25,066 nucleotides of DNA from the NCBI GenBank assembly GCA_905215475.1, contig CAJMPW010000009.1, positions 1 to 25,066 on the forward strand. The letters are read 5' to 3'. Source of the DNA: CAG-103 sp905215475 (GTDB lineage: Bacteria; Bacillota; Clostridia; Oscillospirales; Oscillospiraceae). How positions within the stretch are numbered: position 1 is the first letter of the stretch; every line of letters starts with the position of its first letter. Both the position numbers and the translations under genes were made by a program. The notes under the pieces were generated by a model that was not told the DNA's origin, did no database searches, and saw only the letters and a list, made by a program, of their open reading frames with translations. Below are positions 7,291 through 15,360 of this stretch, in pieces.

Positions 7291-7557
7291 TTACCCACCC
7301 AGCTTCAGAAGAAGCTGCACGCCCTGGTCGGCCAGAGAATCGAAGCCCCACAGCACGAGTGCGGACACGAACATGACCACCAGGCAAACTGCGGTGTTGT
7401 TTGCCGTCTGCTTCGGCGTCGGCCACACGACTTTTTTGAGCTCGCTCTTCATGTCGCGGAACCATTTGCCGATACGCTTGAAAAACGGGAGTTTCTTATC
7501 GACTTTCTTGACGGCTTCGGTGGAAGTTTCTTTCTTTTCAGGTTTCTTATCAGCCAT
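7291..7557 (-). CDS. secE: Preprotein translocase subunit SecE
   Basis: This 88-residue protein has a charged, lysine-rich N-terminus followed by the SecE amphipathic helix (FRDMKSELKKVVWPTPKQT, about 34-52) and one membrane segment (about 55-78). SecE clamps SecY in the protein-export channel. Gram-positive SecE usually has this single-helix form. GAAAGGA lies upstream of the ATG at 7557. The gene sits between rpmG and nusG, the standard arrangement. Confidence 0.95.
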   Translation of the reverse strand: MADKKPEKKETSTEAVKKVDKKLPFFKRIGKWFRDMKSELKKVVWPTPKQTANNTAVCLVVMFVSALVLWGFDSLADQGVQLLLKLGG

Positions 7558-7582
7558 GAATCATTCCGTCCTTTCGAAAGCC

Positions 7583-7747
7583 TTATTTGGTTTCAACGTG
7601 CTTGGTGTGCTTGCGGCAGAAGGGGCAATACTTACTCAGTTCCAGCTTTTCGGTAGTGTTCTTCTTGTTCTTCATGGTGTTGTAGTTGCGCTGCTTGCAC
7701 TCTGCGCATCTGAGCGTCACCTTGACACGGGATCCTGCTTTAGCCAT
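7583..7747 (-). CDS. rpmG: 50S ribosomal protein L33
   Basis: This 54-residue small ORF starts at 7747 after an AAGGAGGTG site. The translation begins MAKAGSRVKVTLRC and ends KHVETK. Two CxxC pairs (C14/C17 and C41/C44) mark the zinc-binding C+ form of L33. It is a small basic protein at the E-site side of the large subunit. It is the first gene of the rpmG-secE-nusG-rplK-rplA operon. Confidence 0.95.
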   Translation of the reverse strand: MAKAGSRVKVTLRCAECKQRNYNTMKNKKNTTEKLELSKYCPFCRKHTKHVETK

Positions 7748-7773
7748 ATTGTTCGGCACCTCCTTATTGATTT

Positions 7774-7789
7774 CGCCCCTGTCGGGGCG
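7774..7789 (-). promoter_or_regulatory. Hairpin in the rpmG leader
   Basis: A 6-bp GC stem (CGCCCC/GGGGCG) with loop TGTC lies in the roughly 100-nt leader between the promoter and the rpmG ribosome binding site. No known regulatory RNA was recognised; it may stabilise the leader or bind a ribosomal protein. Confidence 0.4.
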
Positions 7790-7854
7790 TGATTGCCTCC
7801 CTGTATGAGCCGAAAGGGCATAAAAAGGGAACCTCTCGACTGACAGGTAGATTC

Positions 7855-7883
7855 ACTATACCACACCGTCTGTCAAAGGTCAA
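7855..7883 (-). promoter_or_regulatory. Promoter of the rpmG-rplA operon
   Basis: Minus strand TTGACC (7878-7883), 17 bp, TATAGT (7855-7860). No other promoter was seen for the five genes downstream. Confidence 0.75.
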
Positions 7884-7921
7884 GCCTTTTTCCGGGGCGA
7901 TGACCGCAAAAAAATTGCAGC

Positions 7922-7956
7922 AAAAACCCCTGCCTCCGGCAAAGCGGAGACAGGGG
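7922..7956 (-). terminator. Terminator of the lysine transporter gene
   Basis: A 12-bp stem with one mismatch (7927-7938 with 7945-7956, loop GCAAAG) is followed on the minus strand by TTTTT and, a little further on, a second T-run. Confidence 0.8.
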
Positions 7957-7979
7957 GAAAATCCGGGCTGAGCGGGCGC

Positions 7980-9716
7980 TCAGGCCGCGTCCTCGAAGCC
8001 GGGGACCGGCTTTCTGGCGGTAACGGCGCGGATGACAAACAGAACCGCGAGCACGAGCACGACGCCGATGGCGAGGCAGATGTAGACGTTCTGGATGAAG
8101 CCCGCCAGAATGTAGTTGACAAAGCAGATGATGCCGAGCGTTGCGGCATACGGCAGCTGCGTGGACACGTGGTTGACGTGGTTGCACATCGCGCCGGCAG
8201 AGGCCATGATGGTCGTGTCGGAGATGGGCGAGCAGTGGTCGCCGAACACGGCGCCGGCCAGGCACGCGGACACGCCGATGATAAACAGCTCGCTCGCCGG
8301 GTCGAACACGTAGGTGACGATCGGCAGCAGGATGCCGAACGTGCCCCAGCTCGTGCCGGTGGAGAAGCTCAGCACACCGGCGACGATGAAGATGATCGCC
8401 GGCAGGAAGCTGAACAGCGAGCCCGCGGCGGAGTTCATGACGGAGGCGACAAAGTACTTGCCGCCGAGCAGACCGGTCATGTTCTTGAGCGAGGTGGCGA
8501 AGGTCAGGATCATGATGGCGGGGACCATGTTGATGAAGCCCTTCGGCAGGCAGTCCATGGCGGCCTTGAAGCTGATGAGGCGGCGGCACAGGAAGTAGAT
8601 GATCGTGAACACGAGCGCGATCAGCGAGCCCCAGGGCAGCGCAGCGAAGGCGTCGGTGTTGCCGAAAGCGCCGACAAAGTCGTGGTAGTAATCACCGGCA
8701 GCGTCCCAGTAACCGCCGACATAGACCAGACCGGCAAAGCAAGTCACGATCAGCACGGCGACGGGCAGGATCAGGTCGATGACGCGGCCGTTCTGGTTGC
8801 ATTCAATGGCATCGCTGTTGGCATCGGCGCGGTCGCCGGTGGTGTAGAGATCGTCCTTGAAGCGGGCGTTCATCTCGTGCAGGCGCATCGGGCCGTAATC
8901 GAACTTCATGAGGATGAGCGCGATGATGAACACGAACGTGAGCAGCGAGTAGAAATTGTAGGGGATGGCGCGCACGAACAGGTCAAAGCCGTTGTAGTCC
9001 TCGACGACGCCGGAAACGGCGGCCGCCCAGGAGGAGATCGGCGCGATCATGCACACGGGCGCAGCCGTGGCGTCGATGAGATAGGCGAGCTTGGCGCGGG
9101 AGATCTTGTGCTGGTCGGTGACGGGCAGCATGACCGAGCCGACGGTCAGGCAGTTGAAGTAGTCGTCGACGAAGATGAGCACGCCGAGCAGGAAGGTGGC
9201 GAGCATCGCGCCGACGCGGGTCTTGATGTGGGTCTCGGCCCAGCGGCCGAAGGCGGCGGAGCCGCCGGCGCGGTTGATAAGCGCGACCATGGCGCCGAGG
9301 ATGACAAGGAAGAGCATGATACCGGCGTTGTCGGCAACGGCGGGCACCATGCCGTCGTTGATGATGGCGTCAAGGCCGGTGATCGGGTTGAAGTTGGAGA
9401 AAAACAGTGCGCCGAGCAGGATGCCCACGAACAGCGACGAGTAAACTTCCTTCGTGATGAGCGCGAGGATGATGGCGACGATCGGCGGCACGAGCGCCCA
9501 GAACGAGAACGCCATGCGGCTGGTGGACGTGATGACGCCGGTGCCCTCGCAGACGTCACACTCCGCGCCCTGCGAAATGCCGGTACCGTTGCACGTGGTG
9601 CAGGTGATGGACTTGGCCGCTTCTTCCCCATCGGCGGCGAAGGCGCACACGCTCAAAAGCGAGACCGCCATCACGACGAGCAGCAAAACAGCCAAAAGCT
9701 TGCGTCTGGAATTCAT
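7980..9716 (-). CDS. NhaC-superfamily transporter, predicted lysine transporter (LysW type)
   Basis: This 578-residue protein has a large C-terminal NhaC-type membrane region (about 70-570). Family features include 'FVDDYFNCLTVGSVM', 'FSTGTSWGTFGILLPI' and 'GAVFGDHCSPISDTTIMAS'. It is annotated by homology as a Na+/H+ antiporter. A lysine riboswitch in its leader indicates it is the NhaC-type lysine transporter called LysW in comparative genomics of Firmicutes. The N-terminus is unusual: a signal-peptide-like helix (1-27, AFA/A) is followed by two CxxCxGxG motifs (C39/C42 and C53/C56), resembling half of a DnaJ zinc finger and predicted outside the membrane. The ATG at 9716 has GGGAGGAA upstream; in-frame codons further upstream lie in the riboswitch and are not used. 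Confidence 0.88.
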   Translation of the reverse strand: MNSRRKLLAVLLLVVMAVSLLSVCAFAADGEEAAKSITCTTCNGTGISQGAECDVCEGTGVITSTSRMAFSFWALVPPIVAIILALITKEVYSSLFVGILLGALFFSNFNPITGLDAIINDGMVPAVADNAGIMLFLVILGAMVALINRAGGSAAFGRWAETHIKTRVGAMLATFLLGVLIFVDDYFNCLTVGSVMLPVTDQHKISRAKLAYLIDATAAPVCMIAPISSWAAAVSGVVEDYNGFDLFVRAIPYNFYSLLTFVFIIALILMKFDYGPMRLHEMNARFKDDLYTTGDRADANSDAIECNQNGRVIDLILPVAVLIVTCFAGLVYVGGYWDAAGDYYHDFVGAFGNTDAFAALPWGSLIALVFTIIYFLCRRLISFKAAMDCLPKGFINMVPAIMILTFATSLKNMTGLLGGKYFVASVMNSAAGSLFSFLPAIIFIVAGVLSFSTGTSWGTFGILLPIVTYVFDPASELFIIGVSACLAGAVFGDHCSPISDTTIMASAGAMCNHVNHVSTQLPYAATLGIICFVNYILAGFIQNVYICLAIGVVLVLAVLFVIRAVTARKPVPGFEDAA

Positions 9717-9733
9717 GTTGAAATTCCTCCCAT

Positions 9734-9770
9734 AAAAAAATGTCATGAACAGAGCATACTGTTCATGACA
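9734..9770 (-). terminator. Riboswitch expression-platform terminator
   Basis: A perfect 12-bp stem, TGTCATGAACAG with CTGTTCATGACA (9741-9752 / 9759-9770), loop AGCATA, followed on the minus strand by seven T residues just before the ribosome binding site. It lies directly after the lysine aptamer, so it is the likely off-state terminator. Confidence 0.9.
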
Positions 9771-9783
9771 CCTGAAACCCTTG

Positions 9784-9950
9784 GTCAATGACAGCGCTCC
9801 GCAAATTGCGGCAGTCCGGCGGATATTCTCCGACGGCCCAGGCAATCCCGCGGCAGGAACCTGCGGGACCCTTCGGCGGCTGTCCCTTTCCCCTCCCGGT
9901 TTCCTGCCGGTGAGCGAGGTTACTGATGACGTCCGCGCCTCTATCATGCT
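9784..9950 (-). promoter_or_regulatory. Lysine riboswitch (L-box) aptamer
   Basis: Read on the minus strand, the conserved lysine-riboswitch blocks occur in order: AGAGGCGCGG, AGTA, GGGGAAAGGG, CGCCGAAGG, CTGGG, CCGGACTG and GGAGCGCTGTC. Flanking ATGAT and GTCAT can pair as P1. The family binds L-lysine and, in Firmicutes, usually terminates transcription when lysine is abundant. A strong terminator follows directly, so the transporter should be made when lysine is scarce. Confidence 0.9.
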
Positions 9951-9966
9951 TTGTTCAATTAGGCTC

Positions 9967-9995
9967 AGTATACGTTCGTGTACACAGAATGTCAA
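9967..9995 (-). promoter_or_regulatory. Promoter of the lysine riboswitch transcript
   Basis: Minus strand TTGACA (9990-9995), 17 bp, TATACT (9967-9972), about 17 bp before the aptamer. The AT-rich stretch 9996-10066 upstream contains nothing else recognisable and may act as an UP element. Confidence 0.8.
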
Positions 9996-10066
9996 CAACT
10001 TTTGCAAATTTTGTGCTTTTTTGCATTTGTGCCAAATTTCAAGCGCCGGCTTTATGCATCCCACAC

Positions 10067-10100
10067 AAAAAAGCACCCCCGTCCTGTTTGACGGGGGTGC
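10067..10100 (-). terminator. Terminator of the nucleoside ABC transporter genes
   Basis: A perfect 11-bp stem, GCACCCCCGTC (10073-10083) / GACGGGGGTGC (10090-10100), is followed on the minus strand by TTTTTT. It lies 18 bp beyond the last permease gene. Confidence 0.88.
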
Positions 10101-10118
10101 GGAAATTTGCGCGGGAGC

Positions 10119-11060
10119 TCAGCGGCTGCCCTTGTCGTACGGGATGCCCTCGGCCTTGGGGGCGCGGGAGCTCTTGGACGTAAAGGCGAGCACGAGCAGG
10201 GAGATGATGTACGGCAGCATATTGTACACCGACCCGGGGATGCCCAGCGACATGAGGAAGCCGAAGCCGAAGTACACGTTCGACAGCGCGCGGAACAGGC
10301 CGAACAGCAGCGCCGCGAGCGCGATGCGCCCCGGCTTCCACTGACCGAAGATCATGACGGCGAGCGCGAGGAAGCCGAAGCCGGCGACGCCGTTTTCAAA
10401 CTTCCACTCCGAGACGCCGGCGAGGATGTAGCAGATGCCGCCCAGACCGCCGAGCACGCCGGAGATCAGAACGCCTGCCCAGCGCATCTTGTAGACGTTG
10501 ATGCCCACGGAATCCGCCGCCTGCGGATGCTCGCCGCAGGCCATCAGGCGCAGACCGAACCGGGTCTTATAGAGCGTGACGTAGGCCACGATCAGCGCGA
10601 TGAGCGCGATGACCATGAACCAGTTGCCCTCAAAGGCACCGATCTGGAACGAGAAGGCTTTTCTCGGCTCGATGTACTGGATGGTCGCGGACACGTCGTC
10701 GGGGTTGGCGGCCGTGTTGAGCGCCTTGACGATGACGGTCGCCGCGGCGACGCTGAGCATATTCATCGCCGTGCCGACGATGGTCTGATCCGCCTTGAAG
10801 TTGATGCACGCCACAGCCAGCAGCGTGGAAAAGAGCACGCCGAGCGCGACGCTGCCCAGCAGCGTGAGCAGGATGGTCACGAATGCGGACGTGCCGCTCG
10901 GCAGGTAGCGCATGACGAGCGCGCCGCCGAGTGCGCCGATGACCATGATGCCCTCGAGACCGAGGTTGATGACGCCGGAGTGTTCCGAGAAGCAGCCGCC
11001 GAGCGCGACGAGCATCAAAACGGCGGCGAAGATGAGGGTGTATTGCAGCAGCAGGGTCAT
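10119..11060 (-). CDS. Nucleoside ABC transporter permease 2 (NupC/YufQ type)
   Basis: This 313-residue polytopic protein is of the branched-chain/ribose permease class (BPD_transp_2). Its N-terminus carries 'GVINLGLEGIMVIGA', a hallmark of the second permease of BMP-dependent nucleoside importers. The cytoplasmic coupling region 'TRFGLRLMACGEHPQAADSVGI' should dock with the ATPase. Permeases of this type import purine and pyrimidine nucleosides. Its ATG overlaps the stop of permease 1 by 4 bp, implying coupled translation and paired assembly. Confidence 0.92.
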   Translation of the reverse strand: MTLLLQYTLIFAAVLMLVALGGCFSEHSGVINLGLEGIMVIGALGGALVMRYLPSGTSAFVTILLTLLGSVALGVLFSTLLAVACINFKADQTIVGTAMNMLSVAAATVIVKALNTAANPDDVSATIQYIEPRKAFSFQIGAFEGNWFMVIALIALIVAYVTLYKTRFGLRLMACGEHPQAADSVGINVYKMRWAGVLISGVLGGLGGICYILAGVSEWKFENGVAGFGFLALAVMIFGQWKPGRIALAALLFGLFRALSNVYFGFGFLMSLGIPGSVYNMLPYIISLLVLAFTSKSSRAPKAEGIPYDKGSR

Positions 11061-12268
11061 TGTGCCTCGCCCCCTTTCTCAGAATCGGCCGATGCTTGCG
11101 GGGATGCAGCCTCCCGTTCCGGAGCGGAGGCTGCCTCCGTCTCCGGCCCGGTGTGCGCAGACCCGGCCGCCAGCCGCTGCCGCTCCTCGCGGCGGGCGGC
11201 GCTGTTGTTCATGGCCGTTTTCAGGAAGAGCACGAAGCCGCACATATAGATGATGATCGACGTGATCAGATCCGAGATCTGCGAGCAGTAGAGGCTCTTG
11301 TCCACGTACGCGCCGCCGGAGGTGATGTGCTGGATGAAGAACGACGAAAAGATCGCACCGATCGGGTTCAGACCGCCGAGGAACGCGGCGCAGATGCCGT
11401 TGAAGCCCATGTTCGGCACGGAGGAATGCGTGCACTGCCACTGCTCATAGCCGGTCTGGTACAGCAGCGAACCGCCGAGCGCCGCAAGGCCGCCCGCGAT
11501 GGCAAGCGTGAGCACGGTGTTGCGCCGCTCGGCCATGCCGCAGTATTTGGCGGCGTGCTTGTTGAAGCCGGTCGCCTTGAGCTCATAGCCGAAGCGGGTC
11601 TTTTCCAGCACGACCCACACGAGGATGGCCATGATGACCGACAGCGGTATCGCAATGGTGACGTACTGGTTGCCGCTGAAGAGCTTGTCCAGACCGAGCG
11701 ACGGCAGCAGCGCCTGCTGCGCCGCGCTGTGCATCTGGTAGGTATAGGGGCTCGCCACCTCCTTGACGTTTGTAAGGATCATGTTGGCGGCGTACAGGAA
11801 GATCCAGTTGAGCATGATGCCGGAGATGACCTCGTTGACGTTGCAGAACGTCTTGAGCAGACCGACGATCGCACCGGCAGCCATGCCGGCCGCGATGGCA
11901 AGGAGCATACACGGCAGCCAGCTCCAGCCCCACGCGAGCGCCGCGTACAGGCTCGCACACGAGCCGACCACGTACTGCCCGGCCGCACCGATGTTGAACA
12001 GGCCGACCTTATACGCAAACAGGATCGACAGCGAGCACATGAGCAGCGGCGCCGTCTTGATGAGCGTGCTGCCGAGGTATTTCATCTGCGTCTCCGTGCG
12101 GTTATAGGTGAAGAAGTTTTCGATGATCGTCAGGATGGCCTTGCCCGCGCCCTTCGGCTGGATGAACAGCAGCACGATGTAGCCCACGAGCAGACCGAAC
12201 ACGATGCAGCCCAGCGATGCCAGCAGCGACTGGACGGCGTCGTTTTTGAGCAGGTTCTTTTTCTTCAT
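11057..12268 (-). CDS. Nucleoside ABC transporter permease 1 (NupB/YufP type)
   Basis: This 403-residue membrane permease has the family motif 'AYKVGLFNIGAAGQYVVGS' near residues 85-103 and the coupling helix 'TRFGYELKATGFNKHAAKYCGM'. It forms the heterodimeric channel with permease 2. The C-terminal 45 or so residues are a charged, Ala/Glu/Ser-rich tail (ending 'ASADSEKGGEAQ') that most homologues would not need, probably a disordered cytoplasmic extension. Its start overlaps the ATPase stop by 4 bp and its stop overlaps permease 2. Confidence 0.92.
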   Translation of the reverse strand: MKKKNLLKNDAVQSLLASLGCIVFGLLVGYIVLLFIQPKGAGKAILTIIENFFTYNRTETQMKYLGSTLIKTAPLLMCSLSILFAYKVGLFNIGAAGQYVVGSCASLYAALAWGWSWLPCMLLAIAAGMAAGAIVGLLKTFCNVNEVISGIMLNWIFLYAANMILTNVKEVASPYTYQMHSAAQQALLPSLGLDKLFSGNQYVTIAIPLSVIMAILVWVVLEKTRFGYELKATGFNKHAAKYCGMAERRNTVLTLAIAGGLAALGGSLLYQTGYEQWQCTHSSVPNMGFNGICAAFLGGLNPIGAIFSSFFIQHITSGGAYVDKSLYCSQISDLITSIIIYMCGFVLFLKTAMNNSAARREERQRLAAGSAHTGPETEAASAPEREAASPQASADSEKGGEAQ

Positions 12269-13803
12269 GCGCGCACCTCATCTCTCTTGGCGCCGGCCAT
12301 GTACAGACCGAGCTCGTTTTCCGAGGTCGTCTTGGGATCGAGCTCGCCGACGATCTCCCCCTCGTACATGACGAGGATGCGGTCCGGCACGTCGAGCACC
12401 TCGTCAAGCTCCAGCGAGACCAGAAGCACGGCCTTGCCGGCGTCACGCTGGGCGACGAGCTGCTTGTGGATGTATTCGATCGCGCCGACATCGAGACCGC
12501 GCGTCGGCTGCACGGCGACGAGCAGCTGCGGATCGTCGTCGATCTCGCGGGCGATGATGGCCTTCTGCTGGTTGCCGCCGGACATACTGCGCGCGATGGT
12601 GGCCGCGCCCTGACCGGAGCGCACGTCGTACTGCTCGATCAGGCGCTCTGCGTAAGCGCGGATGTTCTTGCGGCGCAGGAAGCCCGCCTTGTCGGTGAAG
12701 CGGGGCTCGAAATAGCGCTGGAGGATCATGTTGTACTCCAGCGGATAGTCGAGCACGAGACCGTGCTTGTGCCGGTCCTCGGGGATGTGGCTCATGCCGA
12801 GCAGGGAGCGCTTGCGGATGGACATATGCGTGATGTCCTCGCCGCGAAACAGGATCTTCCCGTCCTTGACCGGCTCAAGCCCCGTCAGACCGTAGACCAG
12901 CTCCGTCTGACCGTTGCCGTCGATGCCGGCGATGCAGACGATCTCACCCGCGCGCACCTGAAACGACACGTCGTGCACGGCGTCGTTCTTGTGCTGCCGG
13001 GAGGCGACCGTCAGGTGCTGCACGTCGAGCAGCACGTCACCCGGCGCGCTCGCCTTTTTCTCCACGTGGAAGTTGACGCTGCGCCCGACCATCATGGCCG
13101 AGAGCTGCTCGGCGGTGGTGGTTTTCGTCTCGACCGTGCCGATGCACTTGCCCTTGCGCAGGACGGTGCAGCGGTCGGCCACGGCCATGATCTCCTGCAG
13201 CTTGTGCGAGATGAACAGGATCGACTTGCCCTCGGCCGCGAGCCCGCGCATGATCTGCATCAGCTCGCTGATCTCCTGCGGGGTGAGCACGGCGGTCGGC
13301 TCGTCGAAGATGAGGATCTCATTGTCGCGGTAGAGCATCTTGAGGATCTCGGTGCGCTGCTGCATACCGACGGTGATATCCTCGATGCGCGCATCCGGAT
13401 CGACCTGCAGGCCGTATTTCTCCGACAGCGCGAGCACCTTCTTGCGCGCCTCGCCCTTTTGCAGGAAGCCGTGCTTCGTCGGCTCGACGCCCATGATGAT
13501 ATTGTCCAGCACCGTAAAGCACTCGACCAGCTTGAAGTGCTGGTGCACCATGCCGATGCCGAGACTGTTGGCATCGTTCGGATTTTTGATGGAGACGACC
13601 TTGCCGTCCTTGCGGATCTCGCCCTCCTCGGCCTGATACAGACCGAACAGGACGGACATGAGTGTGGACTTGCCGGCGCCGTTTTCGCCGAGCAGCGCAT
13701 GGATCTCCCCCTTGCGCAGCTGGAGCGTGATGTCGTCATTGGCCACGATGCCCGGGAAGCGCTTCGTGATGTGCAGCATTTCAATGGCATAGGGTGTGTC
13801 CAA
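12265..13803 (-). CDS. Nucleoside ABC transporter ATPase, two ABC domains (NupA/YufO type)
   Basis: This 512-residue protein has two fused ABC domains. The first has Walker A GENGAGKS at 39-46, a signature-like 'ITVGMQQRTEILKML' and Walker B 'ILIFDEPTAVLTP'. The second has the degenerate Walker A 'GIDGNGQTEL', signature 'MSGGNQQKAIIARE' and 'LLVAVQPTRGLD'. This asymmetric pattern is typical of RbsA/YufO-class importers. The start is TTG at 13803, chosen because AAGGAGGG precedes it by about eight bases; the longer open frame to 13974 would cross the promoter at 13874-13902. It energises the two overlapping downstream permeases. Confidence 0.93.
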   Translation of the reverse strand: MDTPYAIEMLHITKRFPGIVANDDITLQLRKGEIHALLGENGAGKSTLMSVLFGLYQAEEGEIRKDGKVVSIKNPNDANSLGIGMVHQHFKLVECFTVLDNIIMGVEPTKHGFLQKGEARKKVLALSEKYGLQVDPDARIEDITVGMQQRTEILKMLYRDNEILIFDEPTAVLTPQEISELMQIMRGLAAEGKSILFISHKLQEIMAVADRCTVLRKGKCIGTVETKTTTAEQLSAMMVGRSVNFHVEKKASAPGDVLLDVQHLTVASRQHKNDAVHDVSFQVRAGEIVCIAGIDGNGQTELVYGLTGLEPVKDGKILFRGEDITHMSIRKRSLLGMSHIPEDRHKHGLVLDYPLEYNMILQRYFEPRFTDKAGFLRRKNIRAYAERLIEQYDVRSGQGAATIARSMSGGNQQKAIIAREIDDDPQLLVAVQPTRGLDVGAIEYIHKQLVAQRDAGKAVLLVSLELDEVLDVPDRILVMYEGEIVGELDPKTTSENELGLYMAGAKRDEVRA

Positions 13804-13873
13804 AGGGAATGCCCTCCTTCCGTATGCATAGAGCCCGCGCGCACAAAAGCGGGTACGGAATCTATTTGCTCTC

Positions 13874-13902
13874 AGTATACTATAGTGTCCGGGTGAAAGC
13901 AA
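13874..13902 (-). promoter_or_regulatory. Promoter of the ATPase-permease genes
   Basis: Minus strand TTGCTT (13897-13902), 17 bp, TATACT (13874-13879). The same hexamers and spacing occur before the binding-protein gene, and both are followed by GARAGC. Confidence 0.65.
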
Positions 13903-13956
13903 AGGAATTTTGGCAATTTTCACGGCATTGCGGTCATTTGCGCCGAATGCGCGCGC

Positions 13957-13989
13957 AAAACAGGGGCGCGGCAAATTGCCGCGCCCCTG
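13957..13989 (-). terminator. Hairpin between binding-protein and ATPase genes
   Basis: A perfect 13-bp GC-rich stem (13961-13973 / 13977-13989) with a 3-nt loop is followed on the minus strand by only TTTTGCG. It lies 39 bp after the binding-protein stop and is probably a leaky terminator or mRNA-stabilising end that lets the binding protein be made in excess of the ABC subunits. Confidence 0.75.
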
Positions 13990-14028
13990 CGCCGTGATTC
14001 ACTTTTTGCAGGCTGTGCCCGCAGGACC

Positions 14029-15228
14029 TTACTTCAGGTTGCCCAGATCCTCGACCGTGATGGTCGTGGTCTTCGGCATCGCAGTGATGTCGTTGGAGAC
14101 CTTGATCGTGCCATCGAACATGGCCTTCACGAGGGCCTTGTAGTCATCCTGCGTGAACTTGCCGTCCGCCCACTGCGTGCTGGTCATCGGGATCTGCACG
14201 TAGTTCAGCTCCGGATCGTCGCCGGAGACGAGGCCGAGGCTCTCGACCTTGCCGCCGAACTTATCCCAGTTGTTGTTGAGGATGGTCTCGGTGAGCATGG
14301 TCTTGACCGTGGCGGCCAGACCCTTCATGGCGGAGGTGACGGTCATGTCTTCCACGCCGGAGTAGCCGTTGATGACGCCGGCCTGATCGACGTCAACGCC
14401 GATCATCTTGGCGCCGCTGACCTTCTTGGCAGCGTCGGCAGCGGAGGTGAAGATGCCGCCGCCGCAGGCGAACACGACCTGCGTGCCGCCAGCGTACCAG
14501 GTGTCCATGGCGGCGGTGATGTCCGGATCGCCGTTGAACTTGTTGCCGTAAGCGTACTTGACGTTGACCTTGGCCTTGAGCTCAGCCGCAGCAGCGTCAG
14601 CACCCTGCAGGAAGCCGTAGCCGTAGCGCTGGACAGCCGGGACAGCCATGCCGCCGAGGAAGCCGAGCTCGGTGTAGCCGAGCTTCACAGCTGCGTAGCC
14701 GGCCATGTAGCCGCAGAGCTCTTCCTGATAGACCGCACTGTAGACGTTGCTGGCAACGTGCGGCTTGTTGTTGGGGTCGAGCAGCTCTTGCGTGACATTG
14801 CCCTTGTCGTCGGTCTTATAGAAGGAGCTGTTGATGTCGAACTCGGACACGTCGAGCGCGATGAACTTCACGTCCGGATACTTGTCCTGCGTGCCGGTGA
14901 TGGTGCCGGCGAAGGCATAGCCGGGCATCACGATGACGTTGTAGCCCTCGTCAACGGCCTTCTCGACCATGGCGATACGGTCCGGCGTGCTGTCGCCGGC
15001 GGGCTTGTAGTAAGTGAACTCAATGTTGTTTTCCGTGCAGAAGGCCTTGCAGGCTTCATACGTGGTCTGGTTGAAGGACTGGTCGGTGATGTCGCCGTAG
15101 TCCGTGATCATGGCGACCTTGTACGTAGCGGAATCTTTGCCGCCGTTGTCCTTGTCGCCGCCGCAGGCGCAAAGCGCGAAGACCATGACGAGCGCAAGGA
15201 GCAGAGCAACAAGCTTCTTCATGTTCAT
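14029..15228 (-). CDS. BMP family nucleoside-binding lipoprotein
   Basis: This 399-residue protein is an exported lipoprotein: MKK, a hydrophobic stretch, then lipobox LCAC with lipidated C22 and a charged linker. The mature part is a periplasmic-binding-like fold of the BMP (PnrA/BmpA/Med) family, with 'VAMITDYGDITDQSFNQTTYEAC' at its start and 'FACGGGIFTSAADAA' and 'GVDVDQ' in the second lobe, the regions that contact the nucleoside in PnrA. It captures nucleosides for the adjacent ABC transporter. The ATG at 15228 follows GGAGGAAA. It has its own promoter. Confidence 0.93.
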   Translation of the reverse strand: MNMKKLVALLLALVMVFALCACGGDKDNGGKDSATYKVAMITDYGDITDQSFNQTTYEACKAFCTENNIEFTYYKPAGDSTPDRIAMVEKAVDEGYNVIVMPGYAFAGTITGTQDKYPDVKFIALDVSEFDINSSFYKTDDKGNVTQELLDPNNKPHVASNVYSAVYQEELCGYMAGYAAVKLGYTELGFLGGMAVPAVQRYGYGFLQGADAAAAELKAKVNVKYAYGNKFNGDPDITAAMDTWYAGGTQVVFACGGGIFTSAADAAKKVSGAKMIGVDVDQAGVINGYSGVEDMTVTSAMKGLAATVKTMLTETILNNNWDKFGGKVESLGLVSGDDPELNYVQIPMTSTQWADGKFTQDDYKALVKAMFDGTIKVSNDITAMPKTTTITVEDLGNLK

Positions 15229-15254
15229 GCTATTTTCCTCCATTATAAAGTGTT

Positions 15255-15269
15255 GCCTGATGTTCAGGC
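15255..15269 (-). promoter_or_regulatory. Hairpin in the BMP gene leader
   Basis: A 6-bp stem GCCTGA/TCAGGC with a 3-nt loop sits about 15 bases before the ribosome binding site. No purine or 2'-deoxyguanosine riboswitch could be recognised in the roughly 65-nt leader. Confidence 0.35.
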
Positions 15270-15299
15270 GATATTTGGCGTGCTCTCGCAGCCGCTTTC

Positions 15300-15328
15300 A
15301 GTATAACACGGACGCGAATAGCAAGCAA
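15300..15328 (-). promoter_or_regulatory. Promoter of the BMP lipoprotein gene
   Basis: Minus strand TTGCTT (15323-15328), 17 bp, TATACT (15300-15305), then GAAAGC. Confidence 0.7.
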
Positions 15329-15360
15329 TCCCATTTGTTTCGGAAATATAACGTTTTTAT

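Noticed and set aside
8169..9791. 540-codon plus-strand frame opposite the lysine transporter
   Set aside because: Repetitive Asp/Gly/Val/Arg composition and no ribosome binding site; it is a shadow of the transporter gene and would run through the riboswitch.
15229..15300. Purine-type riboswitch before the nucleoside-binding protein gene
   Set aside because: The leader is too short and lacks the conserved loop sequences and the TATA..-type P1 core; only a 6-bp hairpin is present.
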